From Chitinivibrionales bacterium (GTDB lineage: Bacteria; Fibrobacterota; Chitinivibrionia; Chitinivibrionales; WJKA01), in the NCBI GenBank assembly GCA_014728215.1, contig WJLZ01000032.1, forward strand, positions 1-64,000: DNA of 64,000 bases, in the 5' to 3' direction. Under the pieces are notes generated by a model that was not told where the DNA came from, did no database searches, and saw nothing but the letters and a program-made list of their open reading frames with translations. This document shows, piece by piece, positions 9,498 to 18,189 of the stretch (its first letter is position 1; each line of letters begins with the position of its first letter). Position numbers and translations under genes: made by a program.

Positions 9498-9924
9498 AAC
9501 AAAATAACGTTAAAATAAATAGGATATTTACTGCCTGTTCGGGGCAGAGAATAAAATAAAATACATCTTTTTCCTCCCCGTCTCACAATACTAAACACTC
9601 TTTTCATAGAATATTTTCAAATCGCCCAAAAAAGATCATATATAATAATGTACAAAAACAACATTTTTTCCTTGCATGACCCTTATGCAATCCAACATAT
9701 TTAACTAAATTAACAAAATATCATATAACCGATGGTCAGTATTTATATGCTGGTGTTACGGTAATTCTTCAATGGAGGGAGGGTTGTAGCCAATAGAAAT
9801 GCGTCTTTTAACAGAAATGCTGAAAGGATGTTGTAACGGCAAAAGCCGTAAAAGAATGTCGTGGCTGCTTCTCTTGCCGAAATATAGCGGGCAGCCGAGA
9901 GTGTAATTAACGAGGAGGCTTACA
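9498..9924 (+). other. Divergent AT-rich intergenic region, argF/spoVG
   Basis: This 427-base gap separates the divergent argF and spoVG genes. The first part (about 9540-9740) is strongly AT-rich and likely carries promoters for both directions, but I cannot place a convincing -35/-10 pair. A small hairpin ACGGC-AAAA-GCCGT lies at about 9836-9849, upstream of spoVG. An open frame on the minus strand here has no protein-like composition. No RNA gene is recognised. Confidence 0.4.
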
Positions 9925-10245
9925 GTGGAAATAACTGAAGTAAGAATAAGTTTGCGAAGTGAAGAAAAGCTTAAAGCATTTGCAAGCGTTACATTTGACA
10001 ATTGCTTTGTTGTGCGTGGCTTAAAGATCATTAATGGTTCGGATGGCTATTTTGTATCGATGCCCAGCAGGAAGCATAAGGATGGGACCTATCACGATAT
10101 TGCACATCCTATTAATAACGAAATGAGGAAGACCATCGAAGACAGAGTATTGGACGAATTTGAGCAGGAATTGAACAGATCCGGTCAGGCTGAAGAGCGG
10201 GAAGCTTTTCATCATGAAAAAGAGATCCCTGCTCACGCTGAATAG
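9925..10245 (+). CDS. spoVG: SpoVG-family regulatory protein
   Basis: The N-terminal two thirds match the SpoVG family closely: [22 protein letters not shown], the [10 protein letters not shown] loop and [11 protein letters not shown]. SpoVG is a small nucleic-acid-binding regulator found in Firmicutes, spirochaetes and other phyla, affecting septation and virulence genes in different hosts. Translation starts at GTG with GAGGAGG 7 bases upstream. The last about 25 residues are charged and not family-typical. The gene stands alone between an AT-rich region and a tRNA, and ends before a strong hairpin. Confidence 0.9.
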   Translation: MEITEVRISLRSEEKLKAFASVTFDNCFVVRGLKIINGSDGYFVSMPSRKHKDGTYHDIAHPINNEMRKTIEDRVLDEFEQELNRSGQAEEREAFHHEKEIPAHAE

Positions 10246-10281
10246 ATGCCTCACATATTCCTGAAGATTTTTTATACATGG

Positions 10282-10311
10282 CGGGTGTTTTCCGGAAATG
10301 GAAAATGCCCG
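10282..10311 (+). terminator. Hairpin downstream of spoVG
   Basis: A 12-base-pair stem (10282-10293 with 10300-10311, two G-U pairs) encloses a 6-base loop, 36 bases after the spoVG stop. The following bases (TTGTATT) are only moderately T-rich, so it may be an imperfect intrinsic terminator or a 3'-end stabiliser. Confidence 0.45.
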
Positions 10312-10390
10312 TTGTATTCCGGACAATAAAAGATCCTTTTTACCTGCAGTATACCCAAATACTATTTTTAGAAGCTTATATCTCGAATGT

Positions 10391-10465
10391 TGGGGCGTCG
10401 ACAAGCGGCAAGTCACATGGTTTTGGTCCATGTATTCGGAGGTTCGAATCCTCCCGCCCCAGCCA
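10391..10465 (+). tRNA. tRNA-Gln (anticodon TTG), CCA encoded
   Basis: A full cloverleaf can be folded. The acceptor stem is TGGGGCG with CGCCCCA (10391-10397 and 10455-10461). The anticodon stem CATGG/CCATG holds a loop reading TTTTGGT, so the anticodon is TTG and reads CAA. The T arm is GGAGG-TTCGAAT-CCTCC. Discriminator G at 10462 is followed by an encoded CCA at 10463-10465. It sits between spoVG and rplY on the plus strand. Confidence 0.95.
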
Positions 10466-10514
10466 TTTTTATAGAATATACGATACAAAGCGTACTTATA
10501 AAGGAGGAACTAGC

Positions 10515-11168
10515 TTGAATATCGAAAAGCTAACCGCGCGCATCCGAACTTATCAGGGAAAATCGAGCGCCCGAAAATCCAGAGAAAGTGGATGGATTCC
10601 GGCTGTTTATTACGGAAACAATCGGGAGACGAAAAGTATTGAAGTCAGTGTTCCGGAGTTTGGCGTATTGCTCCGTGCCGGAAATGTTTCCCATCTTATC
10701 GACCTGAACCTGGAAGGTGAAAAGGATTCGATTGCTATTGTGAAGGAAATTCAGAGAGATCCGATTATACCGGGACATATCTTTCACCTGGATTTCCAGC
10801 ATGTATCAATGGATGAGAAAGTCACAGTCGAAATACCGGTGGAAATATCCGGTACACCTGTTGGTGTCAAAGAGCAGGGTGGCATTCTGGGACATCCGGT
10901 AAAAACCATTACCGTTGAATGTCTTCCCATGAATATCCCCGAAAAAGTAGTGGTTGATGTTTCCGGTCTTCATATCGGCGAATCGATTCATCTCTCGGAT
11001 TTAAGTGTCACCGATGCTGAAATCAAAGGTTCTCTGCAGGAAATGATCGCCAATGTAACACCGCCGACCAAAGCGAAGGAAGAAGAAGCCGAAGCTGAAG
11101 AAGGTGCTGTAGAGGAAGGTGCTGCCGGTGGAGAAGCTAAAGAAGGCGGAGAAGCCAAAACTGCATAA
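10515..11168 (+). CDS. rplY: 50S ribosomal protein L25/general stress protein Ctc
   Basis: Binds 5S rRNA in the large subunit. The start is TTG at 10515, with AAGGAGG at 10501-10507; upstream in-frame ATGs run through the tRNA gene and are not plausible. The first about 95 residues are the L25 domain (GKSSARKSR, WIPAVYYG). The next about 90 form the TL5/Ctc C-terminal domain (EIPVEISGTPVGVKEQGG). A Glu/Ala/Gly-rich tail of about 35 residues ends the 217-residue protein. It is followed by pth, a common pairing. Confidence 0.93.
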   Translation: MNIEKLTARIRTYQGKSSARKSRESGWIPAVYYGNNRETKSIEVSVPEFGVLLRAGNVSHLIDLNLEGEKDSIAIVKEIQRDPIIPGHIFHLDFQHVSMDEKVTVEIPVEISGTPVGVKEQGGILGHPVKTITVECLPMNIPEKVVVDVSGLHIGESIHLSDLSVTDAEIKGSLQEMIANVTPPTKAKEEEAEAEEGAVEEGAAGGEAKEGGEAKTA

Positions 11169-11234
11169 GCCCGGCAGTAAAAAGAAATTATCCGGTAACA
11201 GGATGCTGGAGTCCCGGAAGCCGGTGATATAACT

Positions 11235-11849
11235 ATGTGGCGGATCTTTGAAATTTTTGGTTTAACTAAATATCTGCCAAAAGGGATCGAATATTGTGTG
11301 TTCGGTATCGGCAACCCTGGTATTCGTTATAGTGACACCCGTCATAATATCGGTTTCAGAGTAGTCGATACTCTCTGCCGATCACTCGATATCAAGGGGA
11401 ATCGCCGGTTGAAACAGGCGCAGATTACATGGGGAACAAGCCCGGAGGGCAGGTCGATTCTCTGTATCAAACCGCTTACCTATGTTAATCGATGCGGTCC
11501 TGTCCTTAAAAACTGGTTAGAACGCTGTCGGCTTCCCTTATCCTCGTGTCTGGTAATAACCGATGATCTGCATCTTGACCCTGGAGTAGTTCGTTTACGG
11601 CGCGGTGGTTCTGCCGGCGGCCATAACGGATTGAAATCGATCATTGGATCGGTCGGTAAAGATTTTCCCCGATTGCGATTCGGAATCGGAAAGGTTCCCG
11701 CGGGAACAAGTACTATCGATTTCGTTTTAGGAGAATTCTCGGCAGAAGAAGAAACAATTATTGCTTCGGCAATAAATCGGGCTTCCGAAGCCGTACTCTT
11801 CTTTTTCAATAATGGAATCGATGCAACAATGAATAAATATAATACCTGA
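11235..11849 (+). CDS. pth: Peptidyl-tRNA hydrolase
   Basis: Releases peptides from peptidyl-tRNAs that drop off ribosomes. Family motifs are GIGNPGIRYSDTRHNIGF near residue 24, containing the catalytic His and conserved Asn; DDLHLDPGVVRLRRGGSAGGHNGL near 110; and the terminal VLGEFS region. The start used adds about 17 residues before the usual first strand; a later start could be real, but no better ATG or GTG is seen. The gene follows rplY and precedes rpsF with small gaps. Confidence 0.93.
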   Translation: MWRIFEIFGLTKYLPKGIEYCVFGIGNPGIRYSDTRHNIGFRVVDTLCRSLDIKGNRRLKQAQITWGTSPEGRSILCIKPLTYVNRCGPVLKNWLERCRLPLSSCLVITDDLHLDPGVVRLRRGGSAGGHNGLKSIIGSVGKDFPRLRFGIGKVPAGTSTIDFVLGEFSAEEETIIASAINRASEAVLFFFNNGIDATMNKYNT

Positions 11850-11920
11850 TTTTTTTTCATCCTGTCCCGGATTAATCCTGTCGAAAAAACCCGGGGCCAT
11901 AAGTCCAAAGGAGGTTTAAT

Positions 11921-12283
11921 GTGAAACGACCCTATGAAACAGTGGTTGTTTTTGATGGATCACTTTCAAGCGAAGTCCTTCAACAGGAACAAAAGAAAGT
12001 TGAAGATCTGATCAAACAAAACGGTGATTTCGAAAAACTCGATCATTGGGGAAATCGCCGTCTCGCCTACGAAATCAACAAAAAGAGAAGCGGTCATTAT
12101 TCTCTTTTTCAATTCCAAAGCGACAAAAATGTAGCCGAACAAATGGATCGGGCTTTCAAGCTTAACTCGAATATTTTGCGTCACCTGACAATCGTTCGGG
12201 AGCCTGATAAAAAAAATAATCCTAAAGGAAAGCAATCCTCAGCGAATACAATTACTGCAAAATCGAACGAGGAGGAGAAATAA
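11921..12283 (+). CDS. rpsF: 30S ribosomal protein S6
   Basis: A small-subunit protein that pairs with S18 on the platform. The 120 residues begin MKRPYETVVVFDGSL and contain the conserved GNRRLAYEINKK segment. The start codon is GTG with AAAGGAGG just upstream; the ATG two bases earlier runs straight into TGA. The C-terminus is a charged, Asn/Lys-rich tail. It is first in rpsF-rpsR-rplI, an order shared by most bacteria although here no ssb gene lies between rpsF and rpsR. Confidence 0.95.
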   Translation: MKRPYETVVVFDGSLSSEVLQQEQKKVEDLIKQNGDFEKLDHWGNRRLAYEINKKRSGHYSLFQFQSDKNVAEQMDRAFKLNSNILRHLTIVREPDKKNNPKGKQSSANTITAKSNEEEK

Positions 12284-12286
12284 ATT

Positions 12287-12526
12287 ATGCCACGATATAA
12301 TAAAGGTCCCAGAGTTAAACGATCATGCTGGTATTGTGCCAATCGGGTTGAACCCGATTATAAAAATTCCGATGTATTACGAAATGGCGTTACCGACAGA
12401 GGCAAAATAATGCCGAAACGGACTACAGGCACTTGTGCAACGCATCAACGGAGAGTGGCCCGGGAAGTCAAACGGGCGCGGCATCTGGCGCTCTTGCCCT
12501 TTGTGGCCGAAAATATCCATGGATAA
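12287..12526 (+). CDS. rpsR: 30S ribosomal protein S18, zinc-binding form
   Basis: Seventy-nine residues with the S18 core (RGKIMPKRTTGTCATHQRRV, then AREVKRARHLALLPF). An N-terminal CWYC pair plus a Cys in TGTCATH would form the zinc site of the C+ type of S18. It starts 3 bases after the rpsF stop and forms the S6-S18 heterodimer with its product. Confidence 0.96.
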   Translation: MPRYNKGPRVKRSCWYCANRVEPDYKNSDVLRNGVTDRGKIMPKRTTGTCATHQRRVAREVKRARHLALLPFVAENIHG

Positions 12527-12597
12527 GAATGTGCCGGCGATCACAGGCACAGGTAATACAGGAATAACGTTTTCATACCAGATTGGAGTACAATACA

Positions 12598-13050
12598 ATG
12601 GATGTAATTTTAAAACAGGATTATGGAAAGCTCGGCAAAACAATGGATGTTGTTTCTGTCAAAGAGGGCTATGCGCGTAATTTCCTCTTTCCTCGCGGAA
12701 TTGCCGTGCTGGCCACGGAGGGGAACCGCAAAGCCGTTGCCGAGGCAAAAAAGGTAAACGAAAAGCGTGAAGGCAAAAAGATCAAGGAAGCCGGGGAGCT
12801 GGCCCAAAAGATCGAAAAGGTTCCCTGTACTATTCCGGTGAAGGTTGGTGAAGAAGACAAAATGTATGGTTCGGTGGGTTCCCAGGAAATCTGTGATTTC
12901 CTTAAAAAGGAAGGGTTCGATATTGAACGCAGCAAGGTTATGCTTGAAGAGCCGATCAAACAGCTCGGTGTTTATACCATCGATATCGATCTTTACAAAG
13001 ATGTTATTGCCCATTTGAAAGTCTGGGTTGTAAAAGATCAGGGCAGCTGA
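12598..13050 (+). CDS. rplI: 50S ribosomal protein L9
   Basis: The start at 12598 gives MDVILKQDYGKLG, the canonical L9 N-terminus; an ATG 15 bases earlier is in frame but less likely. GGAG lies about 10 bases upstream. The N-terminal rRNA-binding domain (VKEGYARNFLFPRGIA), the long connecting helix (about residues 45-75) and the C-terminal domain are all present in 150 residues. It completes rpsF-rpsR-rplI. Confidence 0.96.
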   Translation: MDVILKQDYGKLGKTMDVVSVKEGYARNFLFPRGIAVLATEGNRKAVAEAKKVNEKREGKKIKEAGELAQKIEKVPCTIPVKVGEEDKMYGSVGSQEICDFLKKEGFDIERSKVMLEEPIKQLGVYTIDIDLYKDVIAHLKVWVVKDQGS

Positions 13051-13101
13051 CCCAATTTGTTTTTTTTCAATTCAAGCCAATGAGGAAAATGAGGAATATA
13101 T

Positions 13102-13992
13102 ATGGAGCTTAAAGGATGTTATGTCGCTTTGGTGACACCTTTTTTGTCCGACGGTGCTGTTGACGAAGACGGGTTACGTTCGAATATCGAATTTCTGATC
13201 TCCAAAGGAGTCAGCGGGGTTGTTCCCTGCGGAACGACCGGAGAATCGGCTACCCTTTCATGGGAAGAGCACAATCGTGTTGTCGATATCGCCATCGATG
13301 AAGCCAAAAAAAGAGTGCAGGTTATCGCCGGTGCAGGGTCCAACAACACCGCCGAGTCGATCAAGGCCGCCCGGCACGCCCGGGAACAGGGGGCCGATGC
13401 TATATTATGTATCACTCCTTACTATAATAAACCGACCCAGGAAGGCCTCTTTCAGCATTATAAAGTGATCACCGACGAGGTGGATATCCCCGTGGTGGCA
13501 TATAATGTTCCCGGAAGAACCGGGACCAATCTTCTTCCCGAAACTGTCGAGCGACTTTGCGAACTCCAGAATGTTGTCGCAGTTAAGGAAGCGAGCGGTG
13601 ATGTGGGGCAAATATCCGAGATTCATCGCCGGTGTGGGGACCGGTTAACCATCCTTTCGGGTGATGACGGTTTGACGTTCCCCATAATCGCCTGTGGCGG
13701 CAAAGGCGTGATTTCGGTGGTTGGAAATATTCTTCCCGATGCCATGTCGGAAATGATTTCCCTGTATCTGCAGGGGGACAGTGCCGGTGCATTAAAAATC
13801 CACGAAAAATTGTTGCCGATTTGCCGAGCACTCTTTTTTGAGTCCAACCCGATTCCAGTAAAAACCGCCATGAACTACCTTAACCTGGCAGCAGGTCCAC
13901 TTCGTCTTCCCCTGACTCCGATGAGTGAAAACAATAAACAGAAACTCATCACCGTACTCAATGAGAGTAATGTAGATAAAATAAAAGGGTAA
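13102..13992 (+). CDS. dapA: 4-hydroxy-tetrahydrodipicolinate synthase
   Basis: Condenses pyruvate with aspartate semialdehyde, the first step of the lysine/diaminopimelate branch. The TIM-barrel family motifs are present: PCGTTGESATLS near residue 42, YNVPGRTG with the proton-relay Tyr near 133, and VVAVKEASGD with the Schiff-base Lys near 161. Its 296 residues are normal length. It begins about 50 bases after rplI and is separated from dapB by 5 bases, so both are probably read with the ribosomal-protein genes or from a promoter in that gap. Confidence 0.96.
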   Translation: MELKGCYVALVTPFLSDGAVDEDGLRSNIEFLISKGVSGVVPCGTTGESATLSWEEHNRVVDIAIDEAKKRVQVIAGAGSNNTAESIKAARHAREQGADAILCITPYYNKPTQEGLFQHYKVITDEVDIPVVAYNVPGRTGTNLLPETVERLCELQNVVAVKEASGDVGQISEIHRRCGDRLTILSGDDGLTFPIIACGGKGVISVVGNILPDAMSEMISLYLQGDSAGALKIHEKLLPICRALFFESNPIPVKTAMNYLNLAAGPLRLPLTPMSENNKQKLITVLNESNVDKIKG

Positions 13993-13997
13993 CCCCT

Positions 13998-14801
13998 ATG
14001 CCATTAAACGTTATAATTGTCGGTGCGCTTGGAAGAATGGGCCGTGAAATCGGCTCGATTGTTTTAAATGATCCATCGCTGAAGCTTGCCGGGTGTGTTG
14101 AAATTCCCGATCACCCGCTCAGCGGCATCGATTATGGCGAAGCACTGGGCAAAGGAACCATATCAGTACCGGTTTCCGGCGATATTGATGATGTTCCCTG
14201 TGAAAATGCGGTCATCATCAACTTTGCCTTACGTGATGCGGTTGATTCGTTTTTGTCAAAAGTCGAAGGAAAAAATACGCGAGTTGTTGTCGGTACTACC
14301 GGTCTCAGCGATGCCGCGATTGCTTCATTTGAGCGAATCAGCACTGCAATTCCTGTTGTATTGAGTCCGAACATGAGCCTTGGTGTCAATCTTCTTTTTT
14401 ACCTTGTGGAACAGACCGCAACCCGGTTGAAAGATGAGTTTGATATCGAGATTATCGAAGCTCATCACCGTCATAAAAAAGATTCTCCCTCGGGAACCGC
14501 CCGCCGGCTTGGAGAAATAGCCGCATCGGCACTCGGTCTTTCCTACGATGATACTGTTCGCCACGGCCGTTCCGGTATGATCGGCGAGCGAACAAACAAA
14601 GAAATCGGTATGCATGCCGTTCGCGGAGGAGAAATTGTTGGTGATCATACGGTGCTTTTCGCAGGCGCCAACGAAAAAATAGAACTTCGACACATGGCGC
14701 AGAGCCGGGCAACCTTTGTCCAGGGGGCAGTATTTGCCGCAAAATGGCTTGCACAAAAGGAACCCGGATTGTATTCTATGCGTGATGTGCTCGAGCTTTA
14801 G
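13998..14801 (+). CDS. dapB: 4-hydroxy-tetrahydrodipicolinate reductase
   Basis: Reduces the DapA product with NAD(P)H. The N-terminal Rossmann motif is VGALGRMGREIG, the GTTGLS loop lies near residue 98, and the substrate site EAHHRHKKDSPSGTA is near residue 153. The 267 residues match the family. It directly follows dapA and gives the second committed step of diaminopimelate synthesis for peptidoglycan and lysine. Confidence 0.96.
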   Translation: MPLNVIIVGALGRMGREIGSIVLNDPSLKLAGCVEIPDHPLSGIDYGEALGKGTISVPVSGDIDDVPCENAVIINFALRDAVDSFLSKVEGKNTRVVVGTTGLSDAAIASFERISTAIPVVLSPNMSLGVNLLFYLVEQTATRLKDEFDIEIIEAHHRHKKDSPSGTARRLGEIAASALGLSYDDTVRHGRSGMIGERTNKEIGMHAVRGGEIVGDHTVLFAGANEKIELRHMAQSRATFVQGAVFAAKWLAQKEPGLYSMRDVLEL

Positions 14802-14836
14802 CTCCCGGTAACCATTAGCTGTTCCGTAGGTCTCTC

Positions 14837-16417
14837 ATGACAAAATCCTTTTGCTTCTTTCTTTGCGCCGTTTCTTTATGCTTTCCTCTTTTTGCCGCTC
14901 ATTCGAACACCAGCTCAGGCAATGTATCCGAATTATTCCGTCAAAGCGATATGCTTCTTGCCCAGGCCGAAGAAATAGTCGATGAAGAATTAGATGAAGA
15001 ATTAATTGTTGAAGAAGAAGAGAAAAAAGCGGATAAAGTTCTACCCGAGGCGCCGTCTCCGGAAGTGAAATCTGAGGAAACGGTGGTTGATACCCAAATG
15101 GAATCCGAAGAGATCGTGGAGGATGCTGCCGGGGAGACCGCTGAAAATGTTGCCGAAGAAACCATGGAAGAGGCTCAGGAAGCGGTGGATGAGGTTCCGG
15201 TGCCGGAGCCCGAAGAAAAACCATTGCGTAAGTCTTCCGATAATGAAATCGACATCGATGATATCCTTGTTGAAGAAGGGCGGGAGGAAGAGTCTGCCGG
15301 CGAGGAAGAGGTGGGTGCGGAAGAAGATGATATTCTCGTGGAGGAGAGCAGTCCGGAGGTGATTGTCACCGAAGAAGAGGGTGGAATTGTCGAAGAAGAA
15401 ACCGTGCCGGAGGAGGCTGTTGAAGCTGCTCTGGAAAGCATCCCGCCGGTTGTCGATACCCAAGCCGTTGTTGTTGCTCCTGTCAAGGTTGAAGAAGCCC
15501 GGTCCATAAATTTCGCCCGTAATCTTGAAGATTATCGTTCTCCCAAGCTTGCCATGCTTATGTCACTTTTCGTGCCCGGACTTGGACAGGCCTATGCAAA
15601 AAAATACTGGAAAACCGGTCTTTTCGCAGCCGTTGAAATCGGTGTTGTGGGAGCCAGTGTCGCCTACTATCGCAAAGGACTGGAGCGCGACAAAGACGCC
15701 CGGGAGCATGCCGATAAATATTTCGACTTTTCCAGGTTCGAATCATACTACACTACACTGAAAACCAAGCTGGAAGACCGCTATCAGAGTTCACAACTCG
15801 AACGTACCTATGCCGATACGGTTCTCGACAGTTATTTCGGGTATGGATACCAGCCTGATACCCTGAAAAAGCATTATGCGGCAAAAAATGAAGAATTTTA
15901 TGCAATGGTCGAATGGCACGGCTATGTTCAGGGGTGGACTGATTGTGTTCCCCGCCTGGACACCGATCATGGATATGGAACGCTGGGAGAAAAGATCGCC
16001 GATCCACAGAGTGTTGCCGGTGACACCGTCTATATCTCGGGCGATACGGTTATAACCACCAGCAGCGCCGAAGCTCCGCATCTGGAAAACGGCGTTCCTT
16101 TCAAGCTCGACAGACGTGTGGGCGGTAAAATGGATCCTAAGAACGATCAGAGCAAGTATGGCTTTTCCGGCTATTATAATCAATATAAAGATATCGTCTA
16201 CGACAAAAACAAACAGTTCAGAATTTCCGGTACGATTCTCTATCTGATGATTGCAAACCACATTGTCAGTGCTATTGATGCCGGTATCACGGCGAAGCGG
16301 CATAATGAGATGCTATTAGGCAGGCAGAGTTTCTGGCAGCGAATCGATCTTGATCAGCAGTGGGTCAATACCGGTTCGGAAAAGGTAATCGGCTGCGCAT
16401 TGAGGTACAAATTTTGA
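14837..16417 (+). CDS. Secreted protein with acidic low-complexity linker and DUF5683-like domain
   Basis: The 526 residues begin with a signal peptide (SFCFFLCAVSLCFPLFAAHS). Residues about 35-220 are a low-complexity, extremely acidic Glu/Val region. From about 230 comes a folded part with the DUF5683-like signature LAMLMSLFVPGLGQAYAKKYWKTG followed by a transmembrane helix (GLFAAVEIGVVGASVAYY), and a second hydrophobic segment near 475. DUF5683 proteins are envelope-associated and uncharacterised. The stop overlaps the TTG start of a second DUF5683-like gene, so the two are translationally coupled. The acidic linker could span the periplasm or bind cations; this is inference. Confidence 0.7.
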   Translation: MTKSFCFFLCAVSLCFPLFAAHSNTSSGNVSELFRQSDMLLAQAEEIVDEELDEELIVEEEEKKADKVLPEAPSPEVKSEETVVDTQMESEEIVEDAAGETAENVAEETMEEAQEAVDEVPVPEPEEKPLRKSSDNEIDIDDILVEEGREEESAGEEEVGAEEDDILVEESSPEVIVTEEEGGIVEEETVPEEAVEAALESIPPVVDTQAVVVAPVKVEEARSINFARNLEDYRSPKLAMLMSLFVPGLGQAYAKKYWKTGLFAAVEIGVVGASVAYYRKGLERDKDAREHADKYFDFSRFESYYTTLKTKLEDRYQSSQLERTYADTVLDSYFGYGYQPDTLKKHYAAKNEEFYAMVEWHGYVQGWTDCVPRLDTDHGYGTLGEKIADPQSVAGDTVYISGDTVITTSSAEAPHLENGVPFKLDRRVGGKMDPKNDQSKYGFSGYYNQYKDIVYDKNKQFRISGTILYLMIANHIVSAIDAGITAKRHNEMLLGRQSFWQRIDLDQQWVNTGSEKVIGCALRYKF

Positions 16418-17118
16418 GAGCAACGTTAAAACAGATACTTGTTACCGCACTCCTGCTGGGTAGTATTTCGACCCTCCGGGCCCAGGTTACCATCGATGAA
16501 GAGGTCGAAACCGACAGCATCGATATTTTTGCCTACAAGGAGCCGGATAAAAAACCGGGGACGGCAATGTTTGCTTCCATACTCCTGCCCGGCCTGGGAC
16601 ATCAGTACCTCGGAAAACCGCGGCGGGCAATCGCCTATTTTACTGCAGAAGCTTTTTTTATTTTCGGCCTGGCCTATTCGGAGTCTTATTCCCGAAAGCT
16701 TTTTTTCGACTCTGAAGTTTACGCGTGGCAGTATGCCGGTGTGCCGGGCGGAACAGGAGCAGATGATTTCTTCTGGCAGAATGTGGGAAAATTCATGGAT
16801 TCCGACGAGTATAATCGGATACTTGAACTCAATCGTACCGATGATATCGGATCGCTGAAATATGTTGGGGATAACCTCCAATGGCGATGGCCTAACGACT
16901 CTCTCAGAGAAGAGTATAACGAACTCCGTTCGAGGGCGACCCGGTATCATGTGACCTCAAATTTCTTCCTGGTAGGAATGCTCCTCAATCGGGTCGTTGC
17001 CTTTATCGATGCCCGGGTTTCAACAAAATATAAGGGCATTCGCTCCAGCTTTTCTGTCCAACCATCAAAAAATCAGGCATTTACCCGATACCGCCTCGCT
17101 GTAACCAAAGAGTTTTAA
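16414..17118 (+). CDS. DUF5683-like envelope protein
   Basis: The start chosen is TTG at 16414, overlapping the previous stop by 4 bases and preceded by GAGGT. It yields a signal peptide (RATLKQILVTALLLGSIS then LRAQ). A longer ATG start at 16360 lies inside the upstream gene. The core motif FASILLPGLGHQYLGKPRRA is followed by a hydrophobic helix (IAYFTAEAFFIFGLAY), matching the preceding gene's domain. A second hydrophobic segment (FFLVGMLLNRVVAFIDA) is near residue 190. Probably an inner-membrane or periplasmic partner of the upstream product. Confidence 0.7.
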   Translation: MRATLKQILVTALLLGSISTLRAQVTIDEEVETDSIDIFAYKEPDKKPGTAMFASILLPGLGHQYLGKPRRAIAYFTAEAFFIFGLAYSESYSRKLFFDSEVYAWQYAGVPGGTGADDFFWQNVGKFMDSDEYNRILELNRTDDIGSLKYVGDNLQWRWPNDSLREEYNELRSRATRYHVTSNFFLVGMLLNRVVAFIDARVSTKYKGIRSSFSVQPSKNQAFTRYRLAVTKEF

Positions 17119-17155
17119 CAGCCCCGCATTCAGAGCTCTTTTTAAGCCAAAAATC

Positions 17156-17207
17156 TTGAACGCGCACAAATTGTATGGTATATTATAATAAATACAATAT
17201 ATAGTGA
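17156..17207 (+). promoter_or_regulatory. nrdR promoter with probable NrdR box
   Basis: TTGAAC (17156-17161) and TATATT (17179-17184) are 17 bases apart, a plausible sigma-70 promoter. Immediately downstream, ATACAATATATAGTGA (17192-17207) matches 14 of 16 positions of the published NrdR box (acaCwAtATaTwGtgt). A site covering the transcription start would repress, giving NrdR autoregulation. A second weaker match lies at about 17164-17179. No ribonucleotide reductase gene is nearby. Confidence 0.55.
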
Positions 17208-17276
17208 TCCTTTTATTTCAATGAAATCATCAGTCATTGATTGAAAAGAAGATGTCAATTTAACGGGAGAAGTTGA

Positions 17277-17729
17277 ATGAAATGTCCTTTTTGCGGGTAT
17301 GAGCAGGACAAAGTTGTTGATTCGCGTTCAAGCAGGGAGGGGCGCGCTGTCCGGAGACGGCGGGAGTGTCTGAAATGTGAAAAACGTTTTACCACCTATG
17401 AATATGTCGAGACCGCCCCTTTGACCATTGTCAAGAATGATCAGCGGCGGGAGCCTTTTGACCGTCAGAAGCTCCTGCAGGGTATTGAAACCGCGTGCAA
17501 AAAGCGGCCGGTCGGCAAGAAACAGGTGGAAGGTGTTGTCGACAGGATCCTCGACCGGGTCGAAAAACTTGCCAAAATCGAAGTGCCCAGCCAGGAGATC
17601 GGAAAACTCGTAATGGAAGAGTTGAGGCTTTTAGATGATATCGCTTATATCAGGTTTGCATCGGTGTATCGTCAGTTCAGTGATAAAGGCGAGTTCGTTT
17701 CCGAAATCAAAGAGATGGGTGTTGAGTGA
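17277..17729 (+). CDS. nrdR: Transcriptional repressor NrdR
   Basis: Nucleotide-sensing repressor of ribonucleotide reductase genes. The N-terminal zinc ribbon has its two cysteine pairs (MKCPFCGYE and CLKCEKRFTTYE). The ATP-cone domain follows from about residue 48 (VVKNDQRREPFDRQKLL-like). Its 150 residues are canonical. The monocistronic gene has a probable NrdR box on its own promoter and a hairpin terminator after it. Confidence 0.96.
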   Translation: MKCPFCGYEQDKVVDSRSSREGRAVRRRRECLKCEKRFTTYEYVETAPLTIVKNDQRREPFDRQKLLQGIETACKKRPVGKKQVEGVVDRILDRVEKLAKIEVPSQEIGKLVMEELRLLDDIAYIRFASVYRQFSDKGEFVSEIKEMGVE

Positions 17730-17782
17730 GACCGGAGACCGGAAAGGTCATTTTATTTTTCGAGGCAGTAAGGGAAAAGAAT

Positions 17783-17818
17783 AATGCTCTTTTGAAGCTG
17801 AACTTGCAAGAGAGCATT
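17783..17818 (+). terminator. Hairpin terminator between nrdR and a convergent small gene
   Basis: AATGCTCTTTTG (17783-17794) pairs with CAAGAGAGCATT (17807-17818), 12 base pairs with one G-U, around a 12-base loop. TATTGT follows on the plus strand, and CTTTTCCC follows on the minus strand, so it could act in both directions for nrdR and the convergent gene ending at 17860. Confidence 0.55.
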
Positions 17819-17859
17819 TATTGTAGTGCAATCTGAAAATAATGCTGAGCACGATTACA

Positions 17860-18075
17860 TTAATCGCACTGTATTATACTTCCACCGCCGCTTGTTTTGT
17901 CAAAGAAATCTTCTTTGAAATAATAGAAACCCTGATCATCTTCGGAATAGAACCCCTGAACTTCTTCGGAAAAGAATTTACGAAGCGCAGTATCCTGATT
18001 CTCGGTTTCGATGATCCGATGACGCAAAGGGTTTTTTACTTCCGGGGTTACAAAGGCAATTGAAAATTTCGGCAT
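17860..18075 (-). CDS. Small conserved-looking protein, function unknown
   Basis: Seventy-one residues beginning MPKFSIAFVTPEVKNPLRH, with an ATG preceded by AGGAG at a good distance. The sequence is soluble, acidic and aromatic-rich toward the C-terminus (QGFYSEDDQGFYYFKEDFFD). I do not recognise a family. Base composition and the strong ribosome binding site favour a real gene over the overlapping plus-strand frame, which lacks one. It lies between convergent nrdR and divergent dacB. Confidence 0.6.
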   Translation of the reverse strand: MPKFSIAFVTPEVKNPLRHRIIETENQDTALRKFFSEEVQGFYSEDDQGFYYFKEDFFDKTSGGGSIIQCD

Positions 18076-18189
18076 GCTTTATTTCTCCTGGTATATTGTC
18101 ATAAACATTGCTGATTACAGGTTCATAAAATACATATTCTATCAGGGCCGAGGAAACAGGAATTGCCATTTTAGGAAGGTTTTTTTTTA

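Noticed and set aside
9756-10031. 91-codon minus-strand frame over the spoVG start
   Set aside because: It overlaps the spoVG ribosome site and coding start and has no recognisable protein features.
13051-13101. Lysine riboswitch before dapA
   Set aside because: The gap is about 50 bases, far too short for the L-box aptamer.
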